DNA of 5,913 nucleotides from Actinomycetota bacterium. Lineage in GTDB: Bacteria > Actinomycetota > Actinomycetes > S36-B12. Location: positions 1-5,913 of the forward strand of contig WLLZ01000105.1 of NCBI GenBank assembly GCA_009700485.1, written 5' to 3'. Under the pieces are notes generated by a model. The model did no database searches, was not told the origin of the DNA, and was given only the letters and a program-made list of their open reading frames with translations. This document shows, piece by piece, positions 1-5,913 of the stretch (positions are counted from its first letter, which is position 1; each line of letters opens with the position of its first letter). The translations under genes were made by a program, and so were the position numbers.

Positions 1-1164
1 AAGCAGCTTTTCGGCAAGCATCAGATCCCCGGCACCCCCGGCGAAGTGTGTTCAACGCCCGAGGCCGCCCGTGAGGTGGCCAGCAAGATTGGCGGCCAAG
101 TGGTCATCAAGGCCCAGGTAAAGACCGGTGGGCGCGGCAAAGCCGGTGGCGTCAAGCTCGCTCAGAATCCGGATGAGGCAGCGGATATCGCAACGGCAAT
201 CCTCGGGATGGATATCAAGGGCCACACGGTTCACCGGGTGCTCGTAGCTGAGGCCTCAGACATCACCGATGAGTACTACGTTTCGTTCCTTCTTGATCGG
301 GCGAACCGCGCCTTCCTTGCGATGGCGAGCACGGCCGGTGGCGTCGAGATCGAAGAGGTTGCAGCGACCCGACCACAAGATCTGGCAATGATCCGCGTTG
401 ATGCACTACTAGGTGTTGACGAGCAGAAGGCCGCAGAGATTGTCGATGCCGCGAACTTCCCTCCTGCCGTGCGCGACCAAGTTATTGCGATCATGGTGCA
501 GCTATGGAATGTCATGGTGTACGAAGATGCAACTTTGGTCGAAGTCAACCCATTGGTGCTGGCGCCAAGTGGCAAGGTGCTGGCCCTCGATGGCAAAGTC
601 ACCCTTGATGACAACGCTAACTACCGCCATGCCAGCCACTCCGACTTCGTCGACCGTGAAGGCACCGACCCGATTGAGCTAAGGGCGAAGGAGCTCGAAC
701 TTAACTACGTAAAACTGCATGGTGAAGTTGGCATCATCGGTAATGGCGCGGGCCTCGTCATGAGCACACTCGACGTCGTTGCCTACGCCGGTGAAGAGTT
801 CGGCGGTATCAAGCCGGCGAACTTCCTCGATATCGGCGGCGGTGCCAGTGCGACGGTGATGGCCAACGGTCTCGACATTGTCTTGAACGACCCTGAGGTA
901 GAGGCTGTATTCGTTAATGTATTCGGCGGCATTACCTCCTGCGACGCAGTGGCTAATGGGGTGCTACAGGCTCTCGAAATGCTGAAGTCCGAGGGCGCGC
1001 CCCTTTCAAAGCCGATTGTGTGCCGAATCGATGGAAATAACGCGATTGAAGGTCGCCGCATCCTGACTGATGCAAATCACCCACTTATTGAAATTGTTGA
1101 CACCATGGATGATGCTGCGCGTCGAGTTGCCGAACTGGCAGCTGCACGCAAGGCCGGAAAGTAA
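1..1164 (+). CDS. sucC: Succinyl-CoA synthetase (ADP/GDP-forming) beta subunit, 5'-partial
   Basis: Beta subunit of succinyl-CoA ligase, the cytoplasmic TCA-cycle enzyme that converts succinyl-CoA plus NDP and phosphate to succinate, CoA and NTP. The frame is open from base 1 (KQLFGKHQIPGTP...), so the gene begins left of the window. Comparison with E. coli SucC (MNLHEYQAKQLF) suggests about 8 codons are missing; the GTG at 46 is internal. The 387 visible residues carry an ATP-grasp nucleotide-binding loop GGRGKAGG (43-50), the Mg-binding Asn in EVNP (183) and Asp in LDGK (197) with the same 14-residue spacing as E. coli Asn199/Asp213, NGAGL (about 248-252), FLDIGGGA (about 275-282) and NVFGGITSCD (306-315) of the ligase domain. 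No truncation or frameshift is visible within the window. sucD follows after 12 nt, as expected for the alpha-beta complex. Whether it uses ATP or GTP cannot be decided from this sequence. Confidence 0.98.
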   Translation, partial: KQLFGKHQIPGTPGEVCSTPEAAREVASKIGGQVVIKAQVKTGGRGKAGGVKLAQNPDEAADIATAILGMDIKGHTVHRVLVAEASDITDEYYVSFLLDRANRAFLAMASTAGGVEIEEVAATRPQDLAMIRVDALLGVDEQKAAEIVDAANFPPAVRDQVIAIMVQLWNVMVYEDATLVEVNPLVLAPSGKVLALDGKVTLDDNANYRHASHSDFVDREGTDPIELRAKELELNYVKLHGEVGIIGNGAGLVMSTLDVVAYAGEEFGGIKPANFLDIGGGASATVMANGLDIVLNDPEVEAVFVNVFGGITSCDAVANGVLQALEMLKSEGAPLSKPIVCRIDGNNAIEGRRILTDANHPLIEIVDTMDDAARRVAELAAARKAGK

Positions 1165-1176
1165 GGGCGCGCGCAC

Positions 1177-2046
1177 ATGGCAATCTGGCTCGATAGCAAC
1201 AGCAGGATTCTCGTTCAGGGTATGACCGGGTCGGAGGGCACTAAGCACACCCGTCGTATGGTGGCATCCGGTGCCCAAGTAGTCGCCGGTGTAACTCCGG
1301 GTAAGGCCGGGCAAGAAGTTGACGGGATCCCGATTTTCGATGACGTGCAGTCAGCGATGTTGGCGACCGGCGCCAATGTGAGCGTGGTCTTCGTGCCACC
1401 GAAGTTTGCCAAGGCCGCGGTACTCGAGGCCGTCGACGCAAAGATCGCACTAGCGGTAGTTATTACCGAAGGCATCCCGGTGCACGACGCTGCGCAGTTC
1501 TTCCAATATTCGCAAAACTCCGGTGCCACCCGTCTCATTGGCCCGAATTGCCCGGGCATCATCAGCCCGGGGCAGTCCAACGCGGGCATCATTCCATCCG
1601 ATATCACTAAAGCCGGACGCATAGGCCTGGTGTCAAAGTCTGGCACGTTGACTTACCAGATGATGTACGAGCTGCGCGATATTGGTTTCTCTACCTGTGT
1701 CGGGATCGGCGGGGATCCAATCATCGGGACCACGCATATTGATTGCCTACAGGCTTTTCAAGACGACCCGGAAACCGATGCCATTGTCATGATCGGCGAA
1801 ATCGGGGGCGACGCCGAGGAGCGCGCAGCCGCCTATATCGCTGAATTCATAACTAAGCCGGTTGTTGGTTATGTTGCGGGTTTCACTGCCCCAGAAGGCA
1901 AGACCATGGGCCATGCCGGTGCGATCGTCTCGGGCTCAGCGGGTACCGCTATCGCAAAGCAGGAAGCCCTTGAGGCGGTGGGGGTAAAGGTCGGTAAGAC
2001 ACCTTCGGCCACCGCGCGGCTCATGCGGGAGCTCATGAAAGGCTAA
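1177..2046 (+). CDS. sucD: Succinyl-CoA synthetase alpha subunit
   Basis: Alpha subunit of succinyl-CoA ligase; it binds CoA and carries the phosphohistidine intermediate. The 289-residue length is normal for the family. Visible motifs are the CoA-binding Rossmann segment QGMTGSEGT (14-22) with GVTPGKAG (38-45), GPNCPGII (122-129), SKSGTLTY (153-160), GEIGGDAEE (207-215) and the catalytic loop GHAGAIVSG (245-253). The active-site His is residue 246 and the supporting Glu is residue 208, the same numbers as in the E. coli enzyme. The ATG at 1177 was chosen because it begins directly at the conserved N-terminus (MAIWLDSNSRILVQG) and has AAGGG at 1163-1167, overlapping the sucC stop, 9 nt upstream. 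It is almost certainly co-transcribed and translationally coupled with sucC. Nothing in the sequence suggests loss of activity. Confidence 0.98.
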   Translation: MAIWLDSNSRILVQGMTGSEGTKHTRRMVASGAQVVAGVTPGKAGQEVDGIPIFDDVQSAMLATGANVSVVFVPPKFAKAAVLEAVDAKIALAVVITEGIPVHDAAQFFQYSQNSGATRLIGPNCPGIISPGQSNAGIIPSDITKAGRIGLVSKSGTLTYQMMYELRDIGFSTCVGIGGDPIIGTTHIDCLQAFQDDPETDAIVMIGEIGGDAEERAAAYIAEFITKPVVGYVAGFTAPEGKTMGHAGAIVSGSAGTAIAKQEALEAVGVKVGKTPSATARLMRELMKG

Positions 2047-2086
2047 TATCTTCTCAGCCTAGATCCAAGAGGTGAAACTCACTATC

Positions 2087-2090
2087 GAGG
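2087..2090 (+). promoter_or_regulatory. Ribosome binding site of the TSUP permease gene
   Basis: GAGG lies 6 nt before the GTG at 2097. It supports GTG as the start, and the frame offers no other start codon upstream before a TGA at 2073-2075. A longer Shine-Dalgarno-like string, AAGAGGTGA at 2067-2075, sits too far upstream to serve this start directly. Confidence 0.6.
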
Positions 2091-2096
2091 GATAAT

Positions 2097-2855
2097 GTGC
2101 CTGAAGTCTGGACTCCATTACTGATTGGCCTGGTTGGCACGGGGGTCTTCCTCTACGGAGTTTCCAAAGTCGCCATGCCGGTACTCGGGGGGCTAGCTAG
2201 CCTGTTACTTGTGCTGGCTCTAACGCCAACAATCGCCGCGGGATTCGCAGTGCCGGTACTCATTGCCGGGGATTTCATCGCACTTGCCCTATATAGGCAA
2301 CATGCCAACTGGCGGCTAATTCGCAAGTTAATACCTGGTGTCTTACTCGGTTTTGCTATCACGGCGCTGATGTTCTTCTATTTGGATACCGCGGTGCTTA
2401 GCCGTCTGGTTGGAAGCATAATTTTGATATCTGTTGTCGTTGAGATCTCTCGGCAACGCAACGCGGGCAGTGACCCCTCCGATTCACCGGCAATGACCAA
2501 CCCGGTGGCCGTAGTACTTTTTGGGGTATTAACCGGAGTTACGACGATGGCAGCGAACGCCGGTGGCGCTGCCATGTCGATGTATTTGGTCCGCATGCGG
2601 GTCCCGATGCTAGTTTTCATGGGCACATCAACCTGGTTTTTTTTCGTCCTGAATATGTCGAAAGTGCCATTTGTCTTGGCACTCGGGCTAATCACCTCGG
2701 ATTCATTAATCGCAAATTTGTGGTTTGCTCCGCTACTTGGTTTGGGCGCGGTTGCCGGCTACTTCGTATTTCGTCGGATGAGCCAGCTGGTTTTTGTCCG
2801 AATCGCTTTGTTCTTAAGTGCGGTGGCTTCGGCATGGTTAATCATCCATGGGTGA
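2097..2855 (+). CDS. TSUP (TauE/SafE) family membrane permease
   Basis: Probable cytoplasmic-membrane transporter of the TSUP family, whose characterised members move sulfite, sulfoacetate, taurine-derived or other small organic anions; the substrate here cannot be told. The 252-residue protein is typical in length and shows the family's two-halves layout. The first half has hydrophobic segments at about 6-24, 28-66 (two helices), 78-96 and 101-117. A polar linker follows (118-134, SRQRNAGSDPSDS). The second half has segments at about 136-163, 170-199, 205-225 and 232-250. Family-like signatures are GDFIALALYRQHANWRLIRK followed by LIPGVLLG in half one, and GVLTGVTTMAANAGGAAMS then YLVRMRVP in half two. 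The start is GTG at 2097. It follows sucD by 50 nt with no visible terminator, so it probably continues the same transcript. It reads AT-richer than sucCD (about 49 percent G+C counted over 2641-2760), partly because hydrophobic codons are U-rich. Family assignment is fairly secure; the role is unknown. Confidence 0.85.
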   Translation: MPEVWTPLLIGLVGTGVFLYGVSKVAMPVLGGLASLLLVLALTPTIAAGFAVPVLIAGDFIALALYRQHANWRLIRKLIPGVLLGFAITALMFFYLDTAVLSRLVGSIILISVVVEISRQRNAGSDPSDSPAMTNPVAVVLFGVLTGVTTMAANAGGAAMSMYLVRMRVPMLVFMGTSTWFFFVLNMSKVPFVLALGLITSDSLIANLWFAPLLGLGAVAGYFVFRRMSQLVFVRIALFLSAVASAWLIIHG

Positions 2856-2876
2856 CGAAATCCCAGTCGGGAGCGC

Positions 2877-4133
2877 GTGGCGGTCCGCCGGCGGTCGTGT
2901 AAACCCTGCGACGCTACGGTCGTGAGTGCACCAGTTGATACCCCAAGCCCACGCGCTTGGTGGGTTGTTGCGCCGTTAGCGGCCATTTGGGCCGCCGCAT
3001 TGGGTTGTGCGATATTCGCCCTGCCGGTGCTCGCCGCTTGGGTGGCTTCGGTGCAATCCACGGCCGGTTGGGTGCAGGTATTGCGCACGTCCGGGCTGAT
3101 TTGGGTGGTGGGTCACGACGTCCCGGTACAAGTGGAAAGTGCTATGTACTCACTATTGCCTTGGGGGCTTCTAGTTATCCCGGTGTACTTGCTTATTCAC
3201 GCCGGACGTTGGGCCGGTAGGGCAGCCCGAGTAGATAACATTCGAGATTGGGTCTTGGTTGCCGGTGGTGGTGCGGTGGTCTACACCTTGATAGTCACGG
3301 TGGTGAGTTTCCTCGCGCGAGTTCCGGGTGCCCGCACCTCCACAAAGTACGCGCTGCTGGCTGCATTGGCGATCTCCGTGCTTTCCTTGTCGTGGGGAGT
3401 ATTACGCGGTTCGTCGATGCGCTCGGTGATCATTGATGCGATTCCAAGAGATATTCGGGTGGTCATTCGGGGCGCCGTCATTGGCATCGCAACACTCATT
3501 GCCATAGGTGCTGGCCTGGTGGCGTTGTCACTTATCCTGCACTTCGGTGAGGTAATTCGAATTCAGCAATTCCTTGACCCGGGCCCACTTGGTGGCATCG
3601 CGCTACTTCTCTTAGGCGTTGGATACATACCGGTTGCGGCAATGTGGGCGGTCAGCTATTGCCTTGGGGCTGGGGTGACAATCGGTGGTGGAGTATCACT
3701 AAGCCCCTTCATCGCCGTGTCGGCGCCGGTGGAGCTTCCGCCATTTCCGCTGCTGGCGGCCTTGCCACAAGATGTTGGCTTGGTGGCTTGGGCACTACCA
3801 GCGATCGGCGTTGTTGCCGGAGCCTTAATCGCGATCTCGGTCGCCCGTGGAATTTTCCCACTCGGTCGGCGGGTTGCGCTCGCCGCCGGGGCAAGTGTGC
3901 TTTCGGCCATCGGCGTTTATCTTCTACTCTTTATGTCGAGCGGCTCACTTGGCACCATGAACTTGGTGCAACTTGGGCCAAGGCCAGCACTTGGTGGCGT
4001 TATCTCCCTCGCGTTAATGTTGATTGGCGCAATTCCCACCGCACTGCTTGTTGGAATACGCTCTCGTAAGACCAAGTCGGCCCCGGAACCCGCAGAAAGT
4101 GAAGTAGATGAGCTCCCCGATACCGCCGAATGA
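2877..4133 (+). CDS. PerM-like DUF6350 integral membrane protein
   Basis: Polytopic membrane protein resembling the actinobacterial DUF6350 family that includes mycobacterial PerM (Rv0955). PerM is reported to support cell division through FtsB and to be needed under stress; its precise activity is unsettled, and transfer of that role here is inference. The 418 residues contain about eight to ten hydrophobic segments (approximately 29-57, 91-108, 124-146, 157-175, 197-222, 238-262, 300-322, 332-353, 371-393). A conserved-looking block SYCLGAGVTIGGGVSLSPF (260-278) leads into PFPLLAALP (289-297), which I recognise as the family hallmark. The C-terminal tail (394-418) is charged: basic RSRKTK, then acidic. 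The location just upstream of purN-purH matches mycobacterial synteny. The start is uncertain. GTG 2877 has GGGAG at 2869-2873, only 3 nt away. GTG 2922 gives a shorter N-terminus (VSAPVDTPSPRAWW) without the basic, Cys-containing 15 residues. The last 26 nt overlap the next gene. Confidence 0.85.
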   Translation: MAVRRRSCKPCDATVVSAPVDTPSPRAWWVVAPLAAIWAAALGCAIFALPVLAAWVASVQSTAGWVQVLRTSGLIWVVGHDVPVQVESAMYSLLPWGLLVIPVYLLIHAGRWAGRAARVDNIRDWVLVAGGGAVVYTLIVTVVSFLARVPGARTSTKYALLAALAISVLSLSWGVLRGSSMRSVIIDAIPRDIRVVIRGAVIGIATLIAIGAGLVALSLILHFGEVIRIQQFLDPGPLGGIALLLLGVGYIPVAAMWAVSYCLGAGVTIGGGVSLSPFIAVSAPVELPPFPLLAALPQDVGLVAWALPAIGVVAGALIAISVARGIFPLGRRVALAAGASVLSAIGVYLLLFMSSGSLGTMNLVQLGPRPALGGVISLALMLIGAIPTALLVGIRSRKTKSAPEPAESEVDELPDTAE

Positions 4134-4833
4134 TCAAGGGCCGCCTTCTTCACCGAAGGCCCAGGTGGGATTGGCGCTTTCTTGGGCGCTGCAGAAACTA
4201 AGAAGTAATTTCACCGGTTTCGTGGCCTTAGCCGCGGTGGTTGCGGTCATTCAAGTTGCGCAGCAACTTGCAGTACAACCACTCAATAGTATTTTGGTTG
4301 ATTGCTTGAATCCACAAAGTCCAGGCCAGATCAATGCCTGCTCGGTAGCTATCTCAAACGGCGCCGTAAGCGGGGTTTCATTATTAGTGGTCTTTACAAT
4401 TTTGGCGTTCCTTGCGACTATCGGGGTTTATCGTGCCGGGATTCGGGCAACCCAAGGGCAACCACCGAGTTTTGCGGAGATGTTTACCACCGAGAATCTC
4501 GGTAAGTATCTGCTTTTCACTCTCGCCTATATCGGCTTGTCGTTATTGGGTTTCATTGCTTGCATCGTGCCGGGCTTCTTGGTGCTTTTCTTCTTACAAC
4601 TAGGTCCGTTCTATGTGCTTGACAAGGGCTACGGCGTGCGTCAGGCGATCAAGGCAAGTGCGCGAGCCATGAGCAGAAATCTGGGCCCGGGCCTAGTCAT
4701 GACTTTATTGAGTACCTTGGTACTAATTATTGGTGGCATGTTCTACGGGATTTTGACTCTGGTGACACTTCCATTCTCGACCTTGTTCATGGCACATATG
4801 TATCGGCAATTTAATGGCGAGGTGGTTCGCTAA
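4108..4833 (+). CDS. Six-helix integral membrane protein, function unknown
   Basis: I do not recognise this protein specifically. It has 241 residues: a proline-rich polar N-terminus (1-18), then hydrophobic segments at about 37-57, 89-108, 134-152, 153-170, 196-213 and 214-230. The second half, with IACIVPGFLVLFFLQLGPFY (150-169), then VLDKGYGVRQAIKASARAMS and a final helix pair, is reminiscent of the broad YciC/DUF975-like group of bacterial membrane proteins. That resemblance is by pattern only. Two cysteines (66 and 78) fall in the loop between helices 1 and 2, which would be extracytoplasmic if the N-terminus is inside. ATG 4108 is the first possible start, since the frame has a TAG at 4105-4107. 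It lacks a strong Shine-Dalgarno and overlaps the PerM-like gene by 26 nt, so translation probably depends on coupling. The stop overlaps the purN ribosome binding site. A link to PerM function is suggested only by context. Confidence 0.85.
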   Translation: MSSPIPPNDQGPPSSPKAQVGLALSWALQKLRSNFTGFVALAAVVAVIQVAQQLAVQPLNSILVDCLNPQSPGQINACSVAISNGAVSGVSLLVVFTILAFLATIGVYRAGIRATQGQPPSFAEMFTTENLGKYLLFTLAYIGLSLLGFIACIVPGFLVLFFLQLGPFYVLDKGYGVRQAIKASARAMSRNLGPGLVMTLLSTLVLIIGGMFYGILTLVTLPFSTLFMAHMYRQFNGEVVR

Positions 4834-4835
4834 GG
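4832..4835 (+). promoter_or_regulatory. Ribosome binding site of purN
   Basis: AAGG overlaps the TAA stop (4831-4833) of the preceding membrane protein gene and lies 8 nt before ATG 4844. It decides the purN start in favour of 4844 over the in-frame ATG at 4814, which has no Shine-Dalgarno and lies inside the upstream gene. Confidence 0.65.
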
Positions 4836-4843
4836 TTGGCCAT

Positions 4844-5407
4844 ATGGCCCCCCGAATTGTCGTCCTTGTTTCGGGTTCAGGCACCTTGCTGCAAGCGCTC
4901 CTCGATTCGGACCTCCGACCTTTTATATTGGCGGTCGGCACCGATCGTGGCGATGCGGGTGCACTCGGCCGAGCGGTTAGCCGCGGGGTTCCAACATTTG
5001 TGGTCGATCCAGCCGCCTTTGCAAACCGAGCAGACTGGGACGAGGCACTGCAGGAAGCAGTTTCTGCTCAGGAACCAGATTTAATAGTAAGTGCCGGATT
5101 CATGAGGATTTTGTGCCCTGCATTTGTGGCTGCTTTCGCCGGGCGCCTAATAAATACCCACCCGGCGTTATTGCCCCAGTTCCCCGGTGCGCATGCGGTG
5201 CGTGATGCCCTAGCGGCGGGTGTGCGCGAGACGGGATGTACCGTGCACTACATAGACGAAGGGGTCGACACCGGCCCGATTATCGCGCAGGTGACGGTAG
5301 AGATTTTGCCGGGTGACGATGAGGCCACCTTGCACGAGCGCATCAAGGTCGCGGAGAGATCTTTATTGATTGCCGTCATCACCGAACTGATCGGAGTCGA
5401 AAAATGA
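4844..5407 (+). CDS. purN: Phosphoribosylglycinamide formyltransferase (GART)
   Basis: Transfers the formyl group of 10-formyl-tetrahydrofolate to GAR, giving FGAR, the third step of de novo purine synthesis in the cytoplasm. From ATG 4844 the protein has 187 residues: a Rossmann-like start (RIVVLVSGSGTLLQALL, 4-20), SAGFMRILCPAFV (83-95) for folate binding, and the catalytic triad Asn104 and His106 in INTHPALLP plus Asp142 in DTGPI. These match Asn106, His108 and Asp144 of E. coli PurN. The phosphate-binding loop has Leu15 where E. coli has Asn13; my recollection of the M. tuberculosis protein also has Leu there. The C-terminus is short, ending soon after the HERIKVAERSLLIA helix, while E. 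coli PurN has about 212 residues. An in-frame ATG at 4814 would add ten residues that look unlike the family. The stop overlaps the purH start by 4 nt (ATGA), so PurN and PurH are probably made in step. Confidence 0.97.
   Translation: MAPRIVVLVSGSGTLLQALLDSDLRPFILAVGTDRGDAGALGRAVSRGVPTFVVDPAAFANRADWDEALQEAVSAQEPDLIVSAGFMRILCPAFVAAFAGRLINTHPALLPQFPGAHAVRDALAAGVRETGCTVHYIDEGVDTGPIIAQVTVEILPGDDEATLHERIKVAERSLLIAVITELIGVEK
5393..5396 (+). promoter_or_regulatory. Ribosome binding site of purH
   Basis: GGAG inside the last codons of purN, 7 nt before ATG 5404. This is good spacing and supports the ATGA-overlap start of purH. Confidence 0.65.
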
Positions 5408-5913
5408 GCGGGCAATCCAAACGAGTAATTCGCCGGGCGCTGGTATCGGTTTATGACAAGACTGGCCTGGAGGATCTCGCCCGGGCGCTGTGTGCAACAG
5501 GTGTCGAAATTGTCTCAACGGGATCAACGGCCAAGACGATTGGGGCAGCCGGGTGCCCTGTCACCCTGGTTGGCGACGTTACCGGGTTTCCGGAGTGCCT
5601 TGATGGTCGAGTTAAGACACTGCATCCGAGTATTCACGGCGGCCTACTTGCCGATTTACGCCGGGAGTCACATCGCGATGAGTTATCCGCACTGGGTATT
5701 GAGCCATTTGACTTGGTGGTCGTTAATTTGTATCCATTCAATGAAACTGTTGCATCCGGTGCCAGAGTTGATGAGTGCGTTGAGCAGATTGATATTGGCG
5801 GCCCGGCAATGGTTCGTGCATCAGCGAAGAACTATGCGAATGTCGCCGTCGTCGTATCACCGGCGAAGTACCAAGATGTTCTTGACGCGATAGCCGGTGG
5901 TGGTTTTACCCTT
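5404..5913 (+). CDS. purH: Bifunctional AICAR formyltransferase/IMP cyclohydrolase, 3'-partial
   Basis: Catalyses the last two steps of IMP synthesis: formylation of AICAR with 10-formyl-THF, then ring closure. Only the first 170 codons of an expected roughly 520 are present; the frame is open to the window's end. The visible part is the N-terminal MGS-like IMP cyclohydrolase domain: ALVSVYDKTGL (12-22), STGSTAKTI (38-46), FPECLDGRVKTLHPSIHGG (62-80), VNLYPF (107-112) and EQIDIGGPAMVRASAKNYAN (127-146). Arg69, Lys71, Tyr110, Asp130 and Lys142 correspond to human cyclohydrolase residues Arg64, Lys66, Tyr104, Asp125 and Lys137, so this half looks catalytically intact. The transformylase domain lies outside the window. 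The start is ATG 5404, overlapping the purN stop, with GGAG upstream. Coupling to purN makes sense because both enzymes use 10-formyl-THF. Confidence 0.97.
   Translation, partial: MSGQSKRVIRRALVSVYDKTGLEDLARALCATGVEIVSTGSTAKTIGAAGCPVTLVGDVTGFPECLDGRVKTLHPSIHGGLLADLRRESHRDELSALGIEPFDLVVVNLYPFNETVASGARVDECVEQIDIGGPAMVRASAKNYANVAVVVSPAKYQDVLDAIAGGGFTL

Noticed and set aside
276..614. Minus-strand 112-codon open frame opposite sucC
   Set aside because: Composition is Ser/Thr/Ala-rich with no recognisable domain, and it lies antisense to a highly conserved enzyme gene, so it is a coding shadow.
1167..1174. GCGCGCGC tract between sucC and sucD
   Set aside because: It is a short alternating G/C run in a 12-nt gap, with no loop or partner to form a terminator or other structure.
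2091..2096. GATAAT as a -10 promoter box before the permease gene
   Set aside because: No -35-like hexamer is seen at suitable spacing, and transcription would start inside the coding sequence.
2047..2096. Possible terminator after sucD
   Set aside because: No stable stem-loop or following T-run can be found in these 50 nt; read-through into the permease gene is more likely.
2176..2261. 11-bp direct repeat TGCCGGTACTC at 2176 and 2251
   Set aside because: Both copies encode similar PVL tripeptides in the permease; no further repeat extension, so chance or coding constraint explains it.
4814..4846. In-frame upstream ATG giving a ten-residue longer PurN
   Set aside because: It has no Shine-Dalgarno and lies within the preceding gene; the extra residues do not resemble PurN N-termini. 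ATG 4844 has AAGG at 8 nt.
5453..5893. Open frame of 146 codons within the purH region
   Set aside because: It is an out-of-frame shadow. The frame starting at 5404 encodes unmistakable PurH and stays open to the window's end.

Overview
The window is a compact, all-plus-strand stretch of an actinobacterial core chromosome. The order sucC-sucD, a set of membrane protein genes including a PerM/DUF6350-type protein, then purN-purH resembles the arrangement known from Actinomycetia; in Mycobacterium tuberculosis the sucCD, perM, purN and purH genes lie in the same order around Rv0951-Rv0957. G+C looks moderate, roughly 50-60 percent by eye: two spot counts gave 62 percent inside sucD and about 49 percent inside the TSUP gene. 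The host is therefore probably a mid-G+C actinobacterium rather than a high-G+C Streptomyces or Mycobacterium. I cannot assign a genus.

Layout: sucC (5' end cut off) and sucD encode the two subunits of succinyl-CoA synthetase and are 12 nt apart. A 50-nt gap leads to a TSUP (TauE/SafE) family permease gene. Next come a DUF6350/PerM-like polytopic membrane protein and a six-helix membrane protein of unrecognised function that overlaps it by 26 nt. Last are purN (GAR formyltransferase) and purH (bifunctional AICAR formyltransferase/IMP cyclohydrolase), which overlap by 4 nt; purH runs off the right end.

Working together: SucCD performs the substrate-level phosphorylation step of the TCA cycle. 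PurN and PurH carry out the two 10-formyl-THF-dependent steps of de novo purine synthesis, with PurH also closing the ring to IMP. The three membrane genes between them have no obvious enzymatic link to either pathway. The PerM-like protein is probably tied to cell division or envelope maintenance, by analogy with mycobacterial PerM. Tight spacing, stop/start overlaps and the lack of recognisable terminators suggest one long transcription unit, or at least read-through.

No RNA genes, mobile elements, CRISPR arrays or attachment sites were seen, and no intergenic stretch exceeds about 50 nt. I found no convincing new biological system. The points most worth a second look are the run of three membrane genes, the unresolved start of the PerM-like gene with a small ORF bridging it to the permease gene, and the paired cysteines in the unrecognised membrane protein.
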